A stretch of 64,000 nt of DNA from Leadbetterella sp040829825 (lineage in GTDB: Bacteria; Bacteroidota; Bacteroidia; Cytophagales; Spirosomataceae): assembly GCF_040829825.1 (NCBI RefSeq), contig NZ_JBFOLH010000012.1; one strand, 5' to 3'. The notes below the pieces were generated by a model. That model had not been told where the DNA came from, did no database searches, and was given only the letters and a program-made list of their open reading frames with translations. Below are positions 36,604 through 44,538 of this stretch, one piece after another; the stretch's first letter is position 1; the number at the start of each line of letters is the position of its first letter. Made by a program: the position numbers and the translations under genes.

Positions 36604-36636
36604 CACAAATTACTGTCACTTTGACAGTAATTTGTG
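36604..36636. promoter_or_regulatory. Perfect 15-3-15 inverted repeat upstream of grpE
   Basis: CACAAATTACTGTCA (36604-36618) and its exact complement (36622-36636) flank CTT. It lies 53 bases before the grpE start and 44 bases after the moxR stop. It has no T-run, so an operator for heat-shock control is more likely than a terminator. It does not match the CIRCE element. Confidence 0.6.
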
Positions 36637-36679
36637 AAAGTACGGCGGGAGGATCAGCAGTGGTCAACCTGCCGGTAGC

Positions 36680-37636
36680 CTACAGCAGCTCGGAGATGAT
36701 CTTCTCTGTAGTTACGCCTTCTGCTTCGGCTTTAAAGTTTCTTACGATCCGGTGCCTCAGGATAGGGTAGGCCACGGCTTTGATATCTTCGATGTCCGGG
36801 GAGTATTTCCCATTGAACAGGGCATGGCATTTGGCGGCCAGCACCATGTTCTGCGATGCCCTCGGGCCTGCACCCCATTCCAGGTAGGTTCTGGCCTGCG
36901 CGGAGGCGTCAGCGATATTCGGACGGGTCTTGTGCACCAGCCTTACGGCATATTCCACCACGTTATCTGCTACAGGCACTTTCCGGATCAGCTGCTGAAA
37001 TTCAATGATCTCTTCGGCGGTCAGTATTTTATCTACCTGTACCGTACGGCTGGAAGTGGTATTTTTCACGATCTGCATTTCCTGCTCAAAAGTAGGGTAG
37101 TCGAGGCTCACCATGAACATGAAGCGGTCCAGCTGGGCTTCGGGCAGGGGATAGGTACCTTCCTGCTCAATGGGGTTTTGGGTGGCCAGTACAAAGAAAG
37201 GCCGTGAGAGGTTATGCTTTTGTCCCGACACCGTTACGGCATATTCCTGCATGGCTTCCAGCAGGGCTGACTGGGTTTTGGGAGGGGTACGGTTGATCTC
37301 ATCGGCCAGGATGATGTTGGCAAATACGGGACCTTTAACAAATTTAAAATTCCGGTTGTTGTCAAGCGTTTCCGAACCCGTAATATCAGAAGGCATGAGA
37401 TCAGGGGTAAACTGGATACGGTTAAACTCCAGGTCAAGGGCCGAAGCAATGGTCTGCACCAGCAGGGTCTTGGCCAGGCCGGGCACGCCTACCAGCAGGC
37501 AATGGCCCTGGCAGAAAACGGCTGTCAGCAGCAGCTTAACCGTTTCTTCCTGTCCTACAATGACTTTACCTATCTCTTTCGCCAGCTCTTCGTATCTGAG
37601 CTTTAAAGCATCAGCAGCTTCTACGTCTGATTTCAC
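36680..37636 (-). CDS. MoxR-family AAA ATPase
   Basis: A 318-residue AAA ATPase with Walker A GVPGLAKT (50-57), Walker B IILADEINR (108-116) and the MoxR tail. MoxR proteins often help assemble metal-dependent or vWA-domain proteins, but no vWA partner is adjacent here. The start is the GTG at 37636, 4 bases after the stop of the upstream gene; the longer reading lies inside that gene. Confidence 0.9.
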   Translation of the reverse strand: MKSDVEAADALKLRYEELAKEIGKVIVGQEETVKLLLTAVFCQGHCLLVGVPGLAKTLLVQTIASALDLEFNRIQFTPDLMPSDITGSETLDNNRNFKFVKGPVFANIILADEINRTPPKTQSALLEAMQEYAVTVSGQKHNLSRPFFVLATQNPIEQEGTYPLPEAQLDRFMFMVSLDYPTFEQEMQIVKNTTSSRTVQVDKILTAEEIIEFQQLIRKVPVADNVVEYAVRLVHKTRPNIADASAQARTYLEWGAGPRASQNMVLAAKCHALFNGKYSPDIEDIKAVAYPILRHRIVRNFKAEAEGVTTEKIISELL

Positions 37637-37640
37637 GTTT

Positions 37641-38960
37641 TTATCTTTTAAACAGGTTACAGGTTTCGTATTCTTTGTCGATATTGATATAGACTTCGGA
37701 AAGCGCTTCGCCAAACCAGTCCTCTATCCGTTTGTTCTGTTTGAGGTTCAGGGCATACCCTTTGAGCTCTTCGTAATCGTCTTTCAGGTTGATCTGGTGC
37801 CCTTCTTTTTTGGCAATGACCTTGATCAGCCGCATCCCTGTTTTTCCCTGGGCAGTACGGTAGTTGGCCGGTGCGCTGATGTCGCCCAGCTTCAGGGAGC
37901 TTACCACGAAATAAAGGCCGGGCTCCATGTTTACGTCAACGGTTTGCCAGGTTTCACCGGTCTGCGGATTGACAACGATACCGCCGGCGTCTTTGGTCAG
38001 GTCATCCTGCGAGTGGAGCTTCACCATTTTGTTCCAGTCAAGGGTATCGGCAATGATCACTTTTCTCAGGCTGTCGAGGTACCTCTTGGGCTCGTCGGTG
38101 CTCAGGATGAGGTAATCGGGCATGAGCAGGATGTGCCGGGCGCGGTATTCCTGGCCTCTTTTGCCGAGTGTCTGGATCAGGTGAAAGCCGTATTCCGATT
38201 CAACTATGTCAGATAGCTTACCGGTATCCTGGTTCATGGCAGCCGCTTCAAATTCGGGTACCATGGATCCCCTTTTGGTCCAGCCCAGGTCGCCGCCGTT
38301 AGCGGCACTTCCCTGGTCTTCGGAGTATTCTTTGGCCATGGCGGCAAAGTCTTCCCCGTTCTGTATGCGTTGCTTGATTCCCTGCAGCTTGGTAACCAGG
38401 TCATGGCGAAGCTCGGGAGTAACCGGTGCCAGGCGCACGATCTGCGAAAGCTGTACGCGGGTACCTACCGTGGGGAGGCTGTCTTTCGGAATGCTCTCAA
38501 AGAATTTTTTTACTTCCTGCGGAGTGACCTTTACCTTTTCAAAAATGGTTTGCTTCATTTTTTCGGCGGTCATCTGCTCTTTAAGCTCGGTACGGAATTC
38601 GTTTTTGAGGGTTTCAATGGATTTCCCGAACTGGTCCACGATATTTTTCTCGTTACCGTAGAGGGTGACCATCTGGTTCATCCGGGCATCGAGCTGCTCT
38701 TTGATCTGGTCATTTTCCACAATCACCGAGTCTATTTCTGCCTTGGCTACCAGCAGCTTCTGGATGGCCATACTCTCCAGCGCTTCACAGCTGCTTACCT
38801 TGTGTCCTTCTTTCTCGTAGCGGGCTTTTATCCCCTCTACTTCTGACTTGAGTATGTAATAGTTATCAATTTTAGCAATGATTTTATCTACGTTGGTGGA
38901 CTGGCCGAAAGAGATCAGCGGAGCAGCCAGGCTAAAGGCCAACACTATTTTCTTAAACAT
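37641..38960 (-). CDS. SurA-like peptidyl-prolyl isomerase
   Basis: A 439-residue exported chaperone with signal peptide (MFKKIVLAFSLAAPLISFG). A SurA N-like region is followed by two parvulin domains (about 165-265 with QLSQIVR and ADGGDLGW-type NGGDLGWTKRG; about 270-380 with ARHILLMP). It assists outer-membrane protein folding in the periplasm. Its ATG follows the upstream stop directly (TAAATG). Confidence 0.9.
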   Translation of the reverse strand: MFKKIVLAFSLAAPLISFGQSTNVDKIIAKIDNYYILKSEVEGIKARYEKEGHKVSSCEALESMAIQKLLVAKAEIDSVIVENDQIKEQLDARMNQMVTLYGNEKNIVDQFGKSIETLKNEFRTELKEQMTAEKMKQTIFEKVKVTPQEVKKFFESIPKDSLPTVGTRVQLSQIVRLAPVTPELRHDLVTKLQGIKQRIQNGEDFAAMAKEYSEDQGSAANGGDLGWTKRGSMVPEFEAAAMNQDTGKLSDIVESEYGFHLIQTLGKRGQEYRARHILLMPDYLILSTDEPKRYLDSLRKVIIADTLDWNKMVKLHSQDDLTKDAGGIVVNPQTGETWQTVDVNMEPGLYFVVSSLKLGDISAPANYRTAQGKTGMRLIKVIAKKEGHQINLKDDYEELKGYALNLKQNKRIEDWFGEALSEVYINIDKEYETCNLFKR

Positions 38961-41285
38961 TTACTTGCTCTTTTTTAAATCGTTAATAATCTCGTTTAAT
39001 TCCGAAGAATTATAGTTTAGTTTAAATTTATCTGCCAGCTTCTTCTGAAGCTCGTCTTTCAGCGAATCCTGGTATTTCCGGATGACATCGGTTTTATAGT
39101 CTTTGTACGTGCCTCGTACTTTTCTTGTTTTCAGCGTGTATTCTTCCACTCTTCCGTCGAGCCGGATAATACCGCTTTTGTTTCCCCAAGAGGTTTTCAT
39201 TTTGGATTCAAATTCACCCCGGCTCACCGTGAAGGTGTCGTAAGTGACGGCATCCGGATTTTTGGAGTTGAAGGTTGCGACCAGGTCAGACTCGAGGTTA
39301 CTGAAGAACGAGAAGGTAACCGTCTGGTTTTTTGACCAGTCGAAACGATCGTGGATCACCGAGCTCCGGTAATTCACTTCCGAAATCCGTTTCAAAGGTA
39401 GTCCATTTTTTACTAAATAGTTCACTACCTCCTTTATTCTTAGCTCGGAAACCTCTTCTTCTTCCTTCGCATCGGTATGTCCGCCTATTTCCACAATGTA
39501 TCCCGGGTTCTTGTCCATGATCTCGATCAGTCCCTGCAGCTTCCGCATATCCTGCTCGGTCAGGGCAAATTCGTTCTGAGGATACAGGATGGGAACGATA
39601 CCCCGGTAGAGCTTATAAGGTTTCGGTGCGGCGGTCAGCTCTTTGAACCTGGTATACACGTCTTCACCGGCAAAGCTCATGACCGAGAGCGTCCCGGTTT
39701 CGTTGGGTGTGAAGAGGTCCTTGTTTTTTTCGTAGAATTTTTTCTGGCCCAGGGTATCCTGCAGCGATTTTTCCAGGACATACCGGTTCAGGAATTCGGT
39801 GTAGAGGATGTTCTCTTCCTCTGCTTTCATCCACCGCTGCAGTTCAGGATTCTGCTGAAGCACGGCCTGCTCCTGGTAGCGGGTGATGGCTGAATTCAGG
39901 AATTTATCGAAGAGCATGGTAAATATTTCTGCGGGGTTTTCGCCCGGCCATTTTTCAAATTCCTGGCGTTCTTCCACAAATTCGTAAAAGTCGCCCACGG
40001 TAAGCACCGAATCGTTGATGGTGACCAGCGCATCGTTCAGGATAACGGTAGACGGTTTCTGCCAGTTACGGCTGAGGATACGTACGCTGGAGAAACGAAG
40101 GGCGTTATCCAGCACATCCTGCCTGATCTGTACCCGGTTATTTTTCCGGAAGTTGGTGATCTGCCGGTTGAGCAGGTATTCGGCGCGGGAGTCGGTAGTG
40201 AGCTTGTTCTCGTTCTGCCGGATAAAATCTTCTTTTGGAAGTGGCTTGAATTTGTCGATCATGCGCACCAGGTGAAGGCCGGTAGAGGATTGGATGGGTT
40301 TCGATACTTCTCCTTTTTTGAGGGCAAAGACGGCTTCTTCAAAGGCGGCTTCGGTTTTACCCACGCCAAACGGGGCCAGCATTCCGTTATTGGGCTTGGA
40401 GTTGAAGTCATCGGAAAACTGCTGTACGAGGTCTTCGAATTTAGCTCCTTTTTCAATCTCGTTACGAAGCGAGTCGAGCTGGTTATAGAGCTTGTTGACC
40501 TCTGCGGGAGGCATATCTTTGGGGATATGCTTGAAGATATGCTGCACCTGTACGGTACCGCTGTTGCGGCGCACGTCGTTTACTTTGATGATATGGTAGC
40601 CGGCTGAAGTTCTCACGGGCAGGGAAACCGAGTCTTTCGGAATGGAATATACGGCGGTTTCGAGCGGGTAAACCAGGTAAAATACGGAGAACCACCCCAG
40701 GGAGCCGCCATTGAGGACGGTTTTCGGGTCTTTCGACCAGCGTTTGGCCTGGGTGTCGAAATCGTTATTCCGGATCGCCAGGTTACGGATATTCATGAGG
40801 TCGCGGTAGAGCTTCAGGGTATCGGCCGGTGAAGCATACGGCGAAAGGGGTACAAATATATGCGAGGCGTTCACTTCTTTCAGGTACCGCTCGTAGGCTT
40901 CGTTGCCGAGGCGCCGGATCTCGGCGTCGTCTTCGAGGGCATCAGCGGCCGCCAGCTGAAGATGGGAGGCGATCTGCTCCCGGAAGTTCTGCGTGGTGTC
41001 CATGCCGAGGTCGCGGGCTTCTGCTACAAAAAGCTTTCGCTGGATGACCTCGCGGATAATGTCGTCATTGCTACCCGAGTCAAGTGCGGTAGTGTTTTCC
41101 AGCAGTACGGAGAAGTCGTTCCGGGTTACTCCTTTTCCTGCCAGGCTGATGACCGGCGGTTCGGGAACAACAGCTGCCGGAACCGGGCCCGCCACTTTCT
41201 GGCTACCGGATTTAAAGGAGGGCTTGGTACAGGCAAGAATAAAAAAGGATAAGACGAAAGCAATATATTTTATATGAAATGGCAT
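38961..41285 (-). CDS. Parvulin lipoprotein with OmpA-like insert
   Basis: A 774-residue lipoprotein (lipobox ILAC, Cys19). Two parvulin domains come at about 130-235 and 245-350 (NASHIFVPLSP, VQHIFKHIP). Near 560-650 it has an OmpA-C-like segment, with IVEIGGHTDAKEEEEVSELR ending near 615, which in OmpA binds peptidoglycan. It probably folds outer-membrane proteins at the wall. It is cotranscribed with the SurA-like gene (stop and start adjoin). Confidence 0.82.
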   Translation of the reverse strand: MPFHIKYIAFVLSFFILACTKPSFKSGSQKVAGPVPAAVVPEPPVISLAGKGVTRNDFSVLLENTTALDSGSNDDIIREVIQRKLFVAEARDLGMDTTQNFREQIASHLQLAAADALEDDAEIRRLGNEAYERYLKEVNASHIFVPLSPYASPADTLKLYRDLMNIRNLAIRNNDFDTQAKRWSKDPKTVLNGGSLGWFSVFYLVYPLETAVYSIPKDSVSLPVRTSAGYHIIKVNDVRRNSGTVQVQHIFKHIPKDMPPAEVNKLYNQLDSLRNEIEKGAKFEDLVQQFSDDFNSKPNNGMLAPFGVGKTEAAFEEAVFALKKGEVSKPIQSSTGLHLVRMIDKFKPLPKEDFIRQNENKLTTDSRAEYLLNRQITNFRKNNRVQIRQDVLDNALRFSSVRILSRNWQKPSTVILNDALVTINDSVLTVGDFYEFVEERQEFEKWPGENPAEIFTMLFDKFLNSAITRYQEQAVLQQNPELQRWMKAEEENILYTEFLNRYVLEKSLQDTLGQKKFYEKNKDLFTPNETGTLSVMSFAGEDVYTRFKELTAAPKPYKLYRGIVPILYPQNEFALTEQDMRKLQGLIEIMDKNPGYIVEIGGHTDAKEEEEVSELRIKEVVNYLVKNGLPLKRISEVNYRSSVIHDRFDWSKNQTVTFSFFSNLESDLVATFNSKNPDAVTYDTFTVSRGEFESKMKTSWGNKSGIIRLDGRVEEYTLKTRKVRGTYKDYKTDVIRKYQDSLKDELQKKLADKFKLNYNSSELNEIINDLKKSK

Positions 41286-41381
41286 AAGATCACTGTTAGT
41301 TCCGGACCCGATCTCCGGGCCGGGAGTAAAATCTGTCAGAAAAATAACACTAAAATGTAAGAAATATTATATCAGAGCCCA

Positions 41382-42431
41382 TTAAAACTCCCGGTTGGGT
41401 TGCGGTTCCTGCTGCGACAGGCAGTGGAAGCTGCCCAGGCCCCAGATAATTTCGGTTGAATCAATGCCCGTAACCACCCGGTCGCTGAAGCATTGCTGCA
41501 GCAGCTCCAATGCTTGGTCGTCTTTGTCTGAGCGGTAGGTGGGTACAATTACATGGCCGTTGGTAATCAGGAAATTAGCATAGGATGCCGGCAGCCGGAG
41601 CCCCTCCGAGTAAACGGGATCGGGCATTTGTATTTCTATTATATTCAGCTGCTTGCCGTTAGGCAGGCGCATTTTTTTCAGGAGCTTCAGGTTTTCTTCC
41701 AGGAGCGCGTGATTGGCATCGTTTTTATTGGCTTCTACCACGGTAATAACGGTGTCTTCGTTCACAAACCGGACCGTATCGTCAATGTGCCCGTCGGTAT
41801 CATCGCCTGCAATGCCGTCTTCTACCCACAGCACCTGTTCCACGCCATAAAAATCGCAGAGGTATTTTTCAATCTGTGCCTGGCTGAGGTGGGGGTTCCT
41901 GTTTTTGTTCAGGAGGCAGGAACGGCTGGTCAGCACGGTGCCTTTCCCGTTAAATTCTACCGAGCCGCCTTCCATCACGATGCCCGGGCTGACCACGGGC
42001 AGCTGCAGAGCACCGGCTATTTTCTGCGGAATGGCGTTGTCGCTGTCAAAAGGCGGGTATTTGCCACCCCAGGCATTGTATTCCCAGTCTACGATCATCC
42101 GGGAATCGTTGAATTTATTGACCAGGAAAGCCGGGCCGTGGTCGCGGCACCAGGAGTCATTGGTTGCAAACGGGAAGATCTCAACCCGGGCAGGGTCAAT
42201 GCCTGCCTGCTGTATACGGGCTTCAACCAGGTGCCGGGCATTTTCATCTGCGGCATTGATCCTGACCTTCTGGCTAAGCGAAATGGTTCTGATGAGCTCA
42301 AAGTAGGCAGGCCAGATCTTTTCAAACCGGTCTTCCCAGGTTTCCCTGTTCACCGGAAAGCTTAACCAGGTCGCTACTTGCGGGTGCCATTCGGCAGGGA
42401 AAAAATAACCGTTTTCGGATGGTTTGATCAT
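41382..42431 (-). CDS. aguA: Agmatine deiminase
   Basis: A 349-residue member of the guanidino-group modifying enzymes. The catalytic Cys337 is in GLGSFHCLSQQ; other family residues are in GGSVEFNGKG, DDTDGHIDD and CRDHGP. It converts agmatine to N-carbamoylputrescine in the arginine-to-polyamine path. It is divergent from the arginine-pathway GNAT gene. Confidence 0.93.
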   Translation of the reverse strand: MIKPSENGYFFPAEWHPQVATWLSFPVNRETWEDRFEKIWPAYFELIRTISLSQKVRINAADENARHLVEARIQQAGIDPARVEIFPFATNDSWCRDHGPAFLVNKFNDSRMIVDWEYNAWGGKYPPFDSDNAIPQKIAGALQLPVVSPGIVMEGGSVEFNGKGTVLTSRSCLLNKNRNPHLSQAQIEKYLCDFYGVEQVLWVEDGIAGDDTDGHIDDTVRFVNEDTVITVVEANKNDANHALLEENLKLLKKMRLPNGKQLNIIEIQMPDPVYSEGLRLPASYANFLITNGHVIVPTYRSDKDDQALELLQQCFSDRVVTGIDSTEIIWGLGSFHCLSQQEPQPNREF

Positions 42432-42661
42432 CTTGCTTTATAATTAAGCTGCAAAATTAGCCCTTTTGCCGCTGTCAGCCAAACAAGCACAGGAAACAAG
42501 CCTCACGGCACAGGGCTGCCGGGCGGCTGAGAGCGCTCTGCCGGGTTAATTTCAGGGTGTTCTAACAGGCTTGTATTAAGTGTATTATAAAATTATTTTA
42601 AAAAACAGTGAACTTTATTCCGGAATATAACATTCTGTTAACAAAAAATATATGCTCCGTT

Positions 42662-42695
42662 TTGTCTAAAGAAGAAAAAGAGTAGCCTATATTTG
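42662..42695 (+). promoter_or_regulatory. Promoter of the arginine leader and GNAT gene
   Basis: TTG (42662-42664), 23-base spacer, and TATATTTG (42688-42695). The spacing is at the long end of the accepted range. The predicted transcription start is about 42700, just before the leader ATG. Confidence 0.6.
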
Positions 42696-42703
42696 TATTG
42701 AAA

Positions 42704-42769
42704 ATGGAAAATATCAATCTCCCCATATCGCCATTCCGACGACTTAGGTCCGCAAGGACCCAAGCTTGA
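42704..42769 (+). CDS. Arginine-rich leader peptide
   Basis: A 21-residue ORF, MENINLPISPFRRLRSARTQ plus Ala, starting just downstream of the -7 box. Four of the last ten residues are Arg, encoded by CGA CGA AGG AGG. The Arg codons lie in a GGTCC-GCAA-GGACC hairpin (42747-42760). The peptide stop overlaps GAGAC (42768-42772), which can pair with GTCTC at 42793-42797 or 42844-42848. This is the layout of a ribosome-stalling attenuator for arginine. No ribosome site is visible before the ATG. Confidence 0.55.
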   Translation: MENINLPISPFRRLRSARTQA

Positions 42770-42870
42770 GACACTTTACTGACCAGCAAGGCGTCTCGAT
42801 CTCTCTTTCTGTTTATTATTTCATAACAACCAACGGATACACCGTCTCCTTTAGGGCAAAGCCCTCACAA
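42740..42870 (+). promoter_or_regulatory. Structured leader of the arginine-pathway gene
   Basis: Nested and competing stems: CTTAGGTCC-GCAA-GGACCCAAG (42743-42764), alternative GAGAC/GTCTC pairings, and AGGGC-AAA-GCCCT (42853-42865) six bases before the GNAT ATG. No T-run follows the last stem, so control at translation is more likely than termination. Nothing else is seen in the 439-base gap from 42432. Confidence 0.55.
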
Positions 42871-43587
42871 ATGACGATGAACATTTTAGAAAAGAAGACT
42901 TACGGGGACTTTGTGGTTCAGGTAGCCACAGAAGCACATCATTCTTATGCAGAGCAGATCTGCGATGAAATGGAATCCAGCGCCAAGGCGCGGGGTACGG
43001 GCATTGCCAAGCGGAAGCCCGAGTATATCCGGCTGAAGATGTCGGAAGGGAAAGCCGTGATTTGTCTTACCACGACCGGATTATGGGTGGGATTCTGCTA
43101 CATAGAGACCTGGGATCACGGGAAGTTCGTGGCCAACTCGGGCCTGATCGTAGCACCCGATTACCGGAAGTCAGGGATAGCCACCTACATTAAGGCCATG
43201 GCCTTTAGGCTGTCGCGTACAAAGTACCCGGAAGCCAAGATCATTGGCCTGACCACCAGCCTGGCGGTGATGAAGATCAATTCAGAGCTGGGATACCTGC
43301 CGGTTCCTTTTTCGGAGCTTCCGAAAGACGATGATTTCTGGAAGGGGTGCTCCAGCTGTGTTAATTTTGATATCCTGAACCGGACCAACCGGGCGCACTG
43401 CCTGTGTACCGGTATGAAATACGAGCCGCCCAAGGAGGAAAAGAAAGCGGAGTTCTGGGATTTTATTTCTCAATCTTCTATTTATGAGAGCTTTATGCGG
43501 ATGAAGCAGCGGGTATTGCTGGGCCGGGAGGAGAAAACTAAAAAAAAAGCTCCAGCTCCGGTGAAGAGGGAGCTGCAAGAGGCGTAG
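42871..43587 (+). CDS. GNAT acetyltransferase of the arginine pathway
   Basis: A 238-residue GNAT protein from the ATG at 42871. The acetyl-CoA loop is in LIVAPDYRKSGIATYIK. From memory, the start ESSAKARGTGIAKR and the cysteines in CSSCVNFD and CLCTGM match the Bacteroidota N-acetyltransferase usually encoded ahead of argG. Here argG does not follow. The longer upstream reading runs through the leader and is rejected. A terminator follows. Confidence 0.82.
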   Translation: MTMNILEKKTYGDFVVQVATEAHHSYAEQICDEMESSAKARGTGIAKRKPEYIRLKMSEGKAVICLTTTGLWVGFCYIETWDHGKFVANSGLIVAPDYRKSGIATYIKAMAFRLSRTKYPEAKIIGLTTSLAVMKINSELGYLPVPFSELPKDDDFWKGCSSCVNFDILNRTNRAHCLCTGMKYEPPKEEKKAEFWDFISQSSIYESFMRMKQRVLLGREEKTKKKAPAPVKRELQEA

Positions 43588-43613
43588 AAAATATCAGGGG
43601 TATAATTGAGTAA

Positions 43614-43640
43614 GGGCGGTAGAAATACCGCTCTTTTTTT
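43614..43640 (+). terminator. Terminator after the GNAT gene
   Basis: GGGCGGTA and TACCGCTC pair (one wobble) around GAAA (43622-43625), followed by seven T residues. Confidence 0.85.
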
Positions 43641-43668
43641 ATAATTTAGGCCTGTTAAAAAGCATAGT

Positions 43669-44121
43669 ATGAATGTTCGGAAAGTGGGGGCAAGGAAAAA
43701 CATTGCCCTGGTGGCACATGACCATAAAAAAGAGGATATCATTCAGTGGGCGCTTGAAAACCGGCATATCCTGAAAGATCATTCTCTCCTGGCTACCGGC
43801 ACCACCGGCAAGCTGCTGGAAGAGCACCTGGGCTTACCGGTACAAAAATACCTCAGCGGCCCCCTGGGCGGTGACCAGCAGATCGGCTCACTGATTGCCG
43901 AAGGGAAGATCGATATCCTGATTTTCTTCTGGGACCCCATGGAGAGCCAGCCCCATGACCCTGATGTAAAGGCGCTGCTGCGCTTAGGTGTGGTGTGGAA
44001 TATCCCGATGGCCTGCGATACGGCCACTGCCAACCTGATTTTTTCTTCGCCGCTGATTCATGAAGAGTATACGGTGCGGCTGACCGATTATGAGGCGTAT
44101 AAAAACAGGGTGTTGAGGTAG
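43669..44121 (+). CDS. mgsA: Methylglyoxal synthase
   Basis: A 150-residue enzyme that turns dihydroxyacetone phosphate into methylglyoxal. Phosphate-binding TGTTGKLLEE and GPLGGDQQIG are present, as are IFFWDPMESQPHDPDV with the catalytic Asp region and ACDTATAN. It probably serves as an overflow route from glycolysis. It has no same-strand partner. Confidence 0.95.
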   Translation: MNVRKVGARKNIALVAHDHKKEDIIQWALENRHILKDHSLLATGTTGKLLEEHLGLPVQKYLSGPLGGDQQIGSLIAEGKIDILIFFWDPMESQPHDPDVKALLRLGVVWNIPMACDTATANLIFSSPLIHEEYTVRLTDYEAYKNRVLR

Positions 44122-44136
44122 GTATATGCGTATACC

Positions 44137-44164
44137 AAAAAAGCCCCGTCTGGCAGACGAGGCT
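44137..44164 (-). terminator. Terminator of rpmE2
   Basis: A stem formed by 44142-44150 and 44156-44164 (AGCCCCGTC type, one mismatch) with a run of T on the minus strand. It lies 23 bases after the rpmE2 stop. Confidence 0.8.
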
Positions 44165-44186
44165 CTTACTATCTTGCCCGAAACGC

Positions 44187-44432
44187 TTATTTCCTGGCGT
44201 AACGCTTGTTGAATTTCTCCACACGTCCGGTAGTATCCAGCAATACGTTTTTACCGGTATAGAACGGATGCGATTTGGAGCTAACTTCCACTTTGCATAC
44301 GGGATACTCTTTTCCGTCTTCCCATACAATGGTTTCTTTGGTTTCCACGCATGAACGGGAAAGGAATTTATCGTCTGAGGTCAGATCCCAGAAAACCACT
44401 TCTCTATAATTCGGATGAATGTCTTTTTTCAT
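44187..44432 (-). CDS. rpmE2: 50S ribosomal protein L31, type B
   Basis: An 81-residue L31 (MKKDIHPNYREVVFWD, FYTGKNVLLDTTGRVEKFN). It lacks the four-cysteine zinc site of the main form, so it is the zinc-free B type. It is monocistronic with its own promoter and terminator. Confidence 0.96.
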   Translation of the reverse strand: MKKDIHPNYREVVFWDLTSDDKFLSRSCVETKETIVWEDGKEYPVCKVEVSSKSHPFYTGKNVLLDTTGRVEKFNKRYARK

Positions 44433-44477
44433 TTCTGATTTGTATAATACTTTAGCCTAAAAATCCTTTTCGGGTTG

Positions 44478-44507
44478 CAAAGGTAGAAAATAATTGACAA
44501 TTAACAA
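44478..44507 (-). promoter_or_regulatory. Promoter of rpmE2
   Basis: On the minus strand: TTG (44505-44507), 19-base spacer, TACCTTTG (44478-44485). It matches the Bacteroidota consensus closely and lies 46 bases before the start. The spacer falls within short ACAATTGACAATT repeats. Confidence 0.8.
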
Positions 44508-44538
44508 TTGACAATTGATAATTATTCTTGTGTTTGAA

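Noticed and set aside
36604..36636. CIRCE/HrcA operator
   Set aside because: The spacing (3 bases) and arm sequence do not match TTAGCACTC-N9-GAGTGCTAA.
41553..42365. 270-residue plus-strand ORF opposite aguA
   Set aside because: It is a shadow frame; aguA on the other strand has full catalytic motifs.
42766..42870. N-terminal extension of the GNAT protein
   Set aside because: It would translate the structured leader and start inside the Arg-rich ORF region; the family start fits the ATG at 42871.
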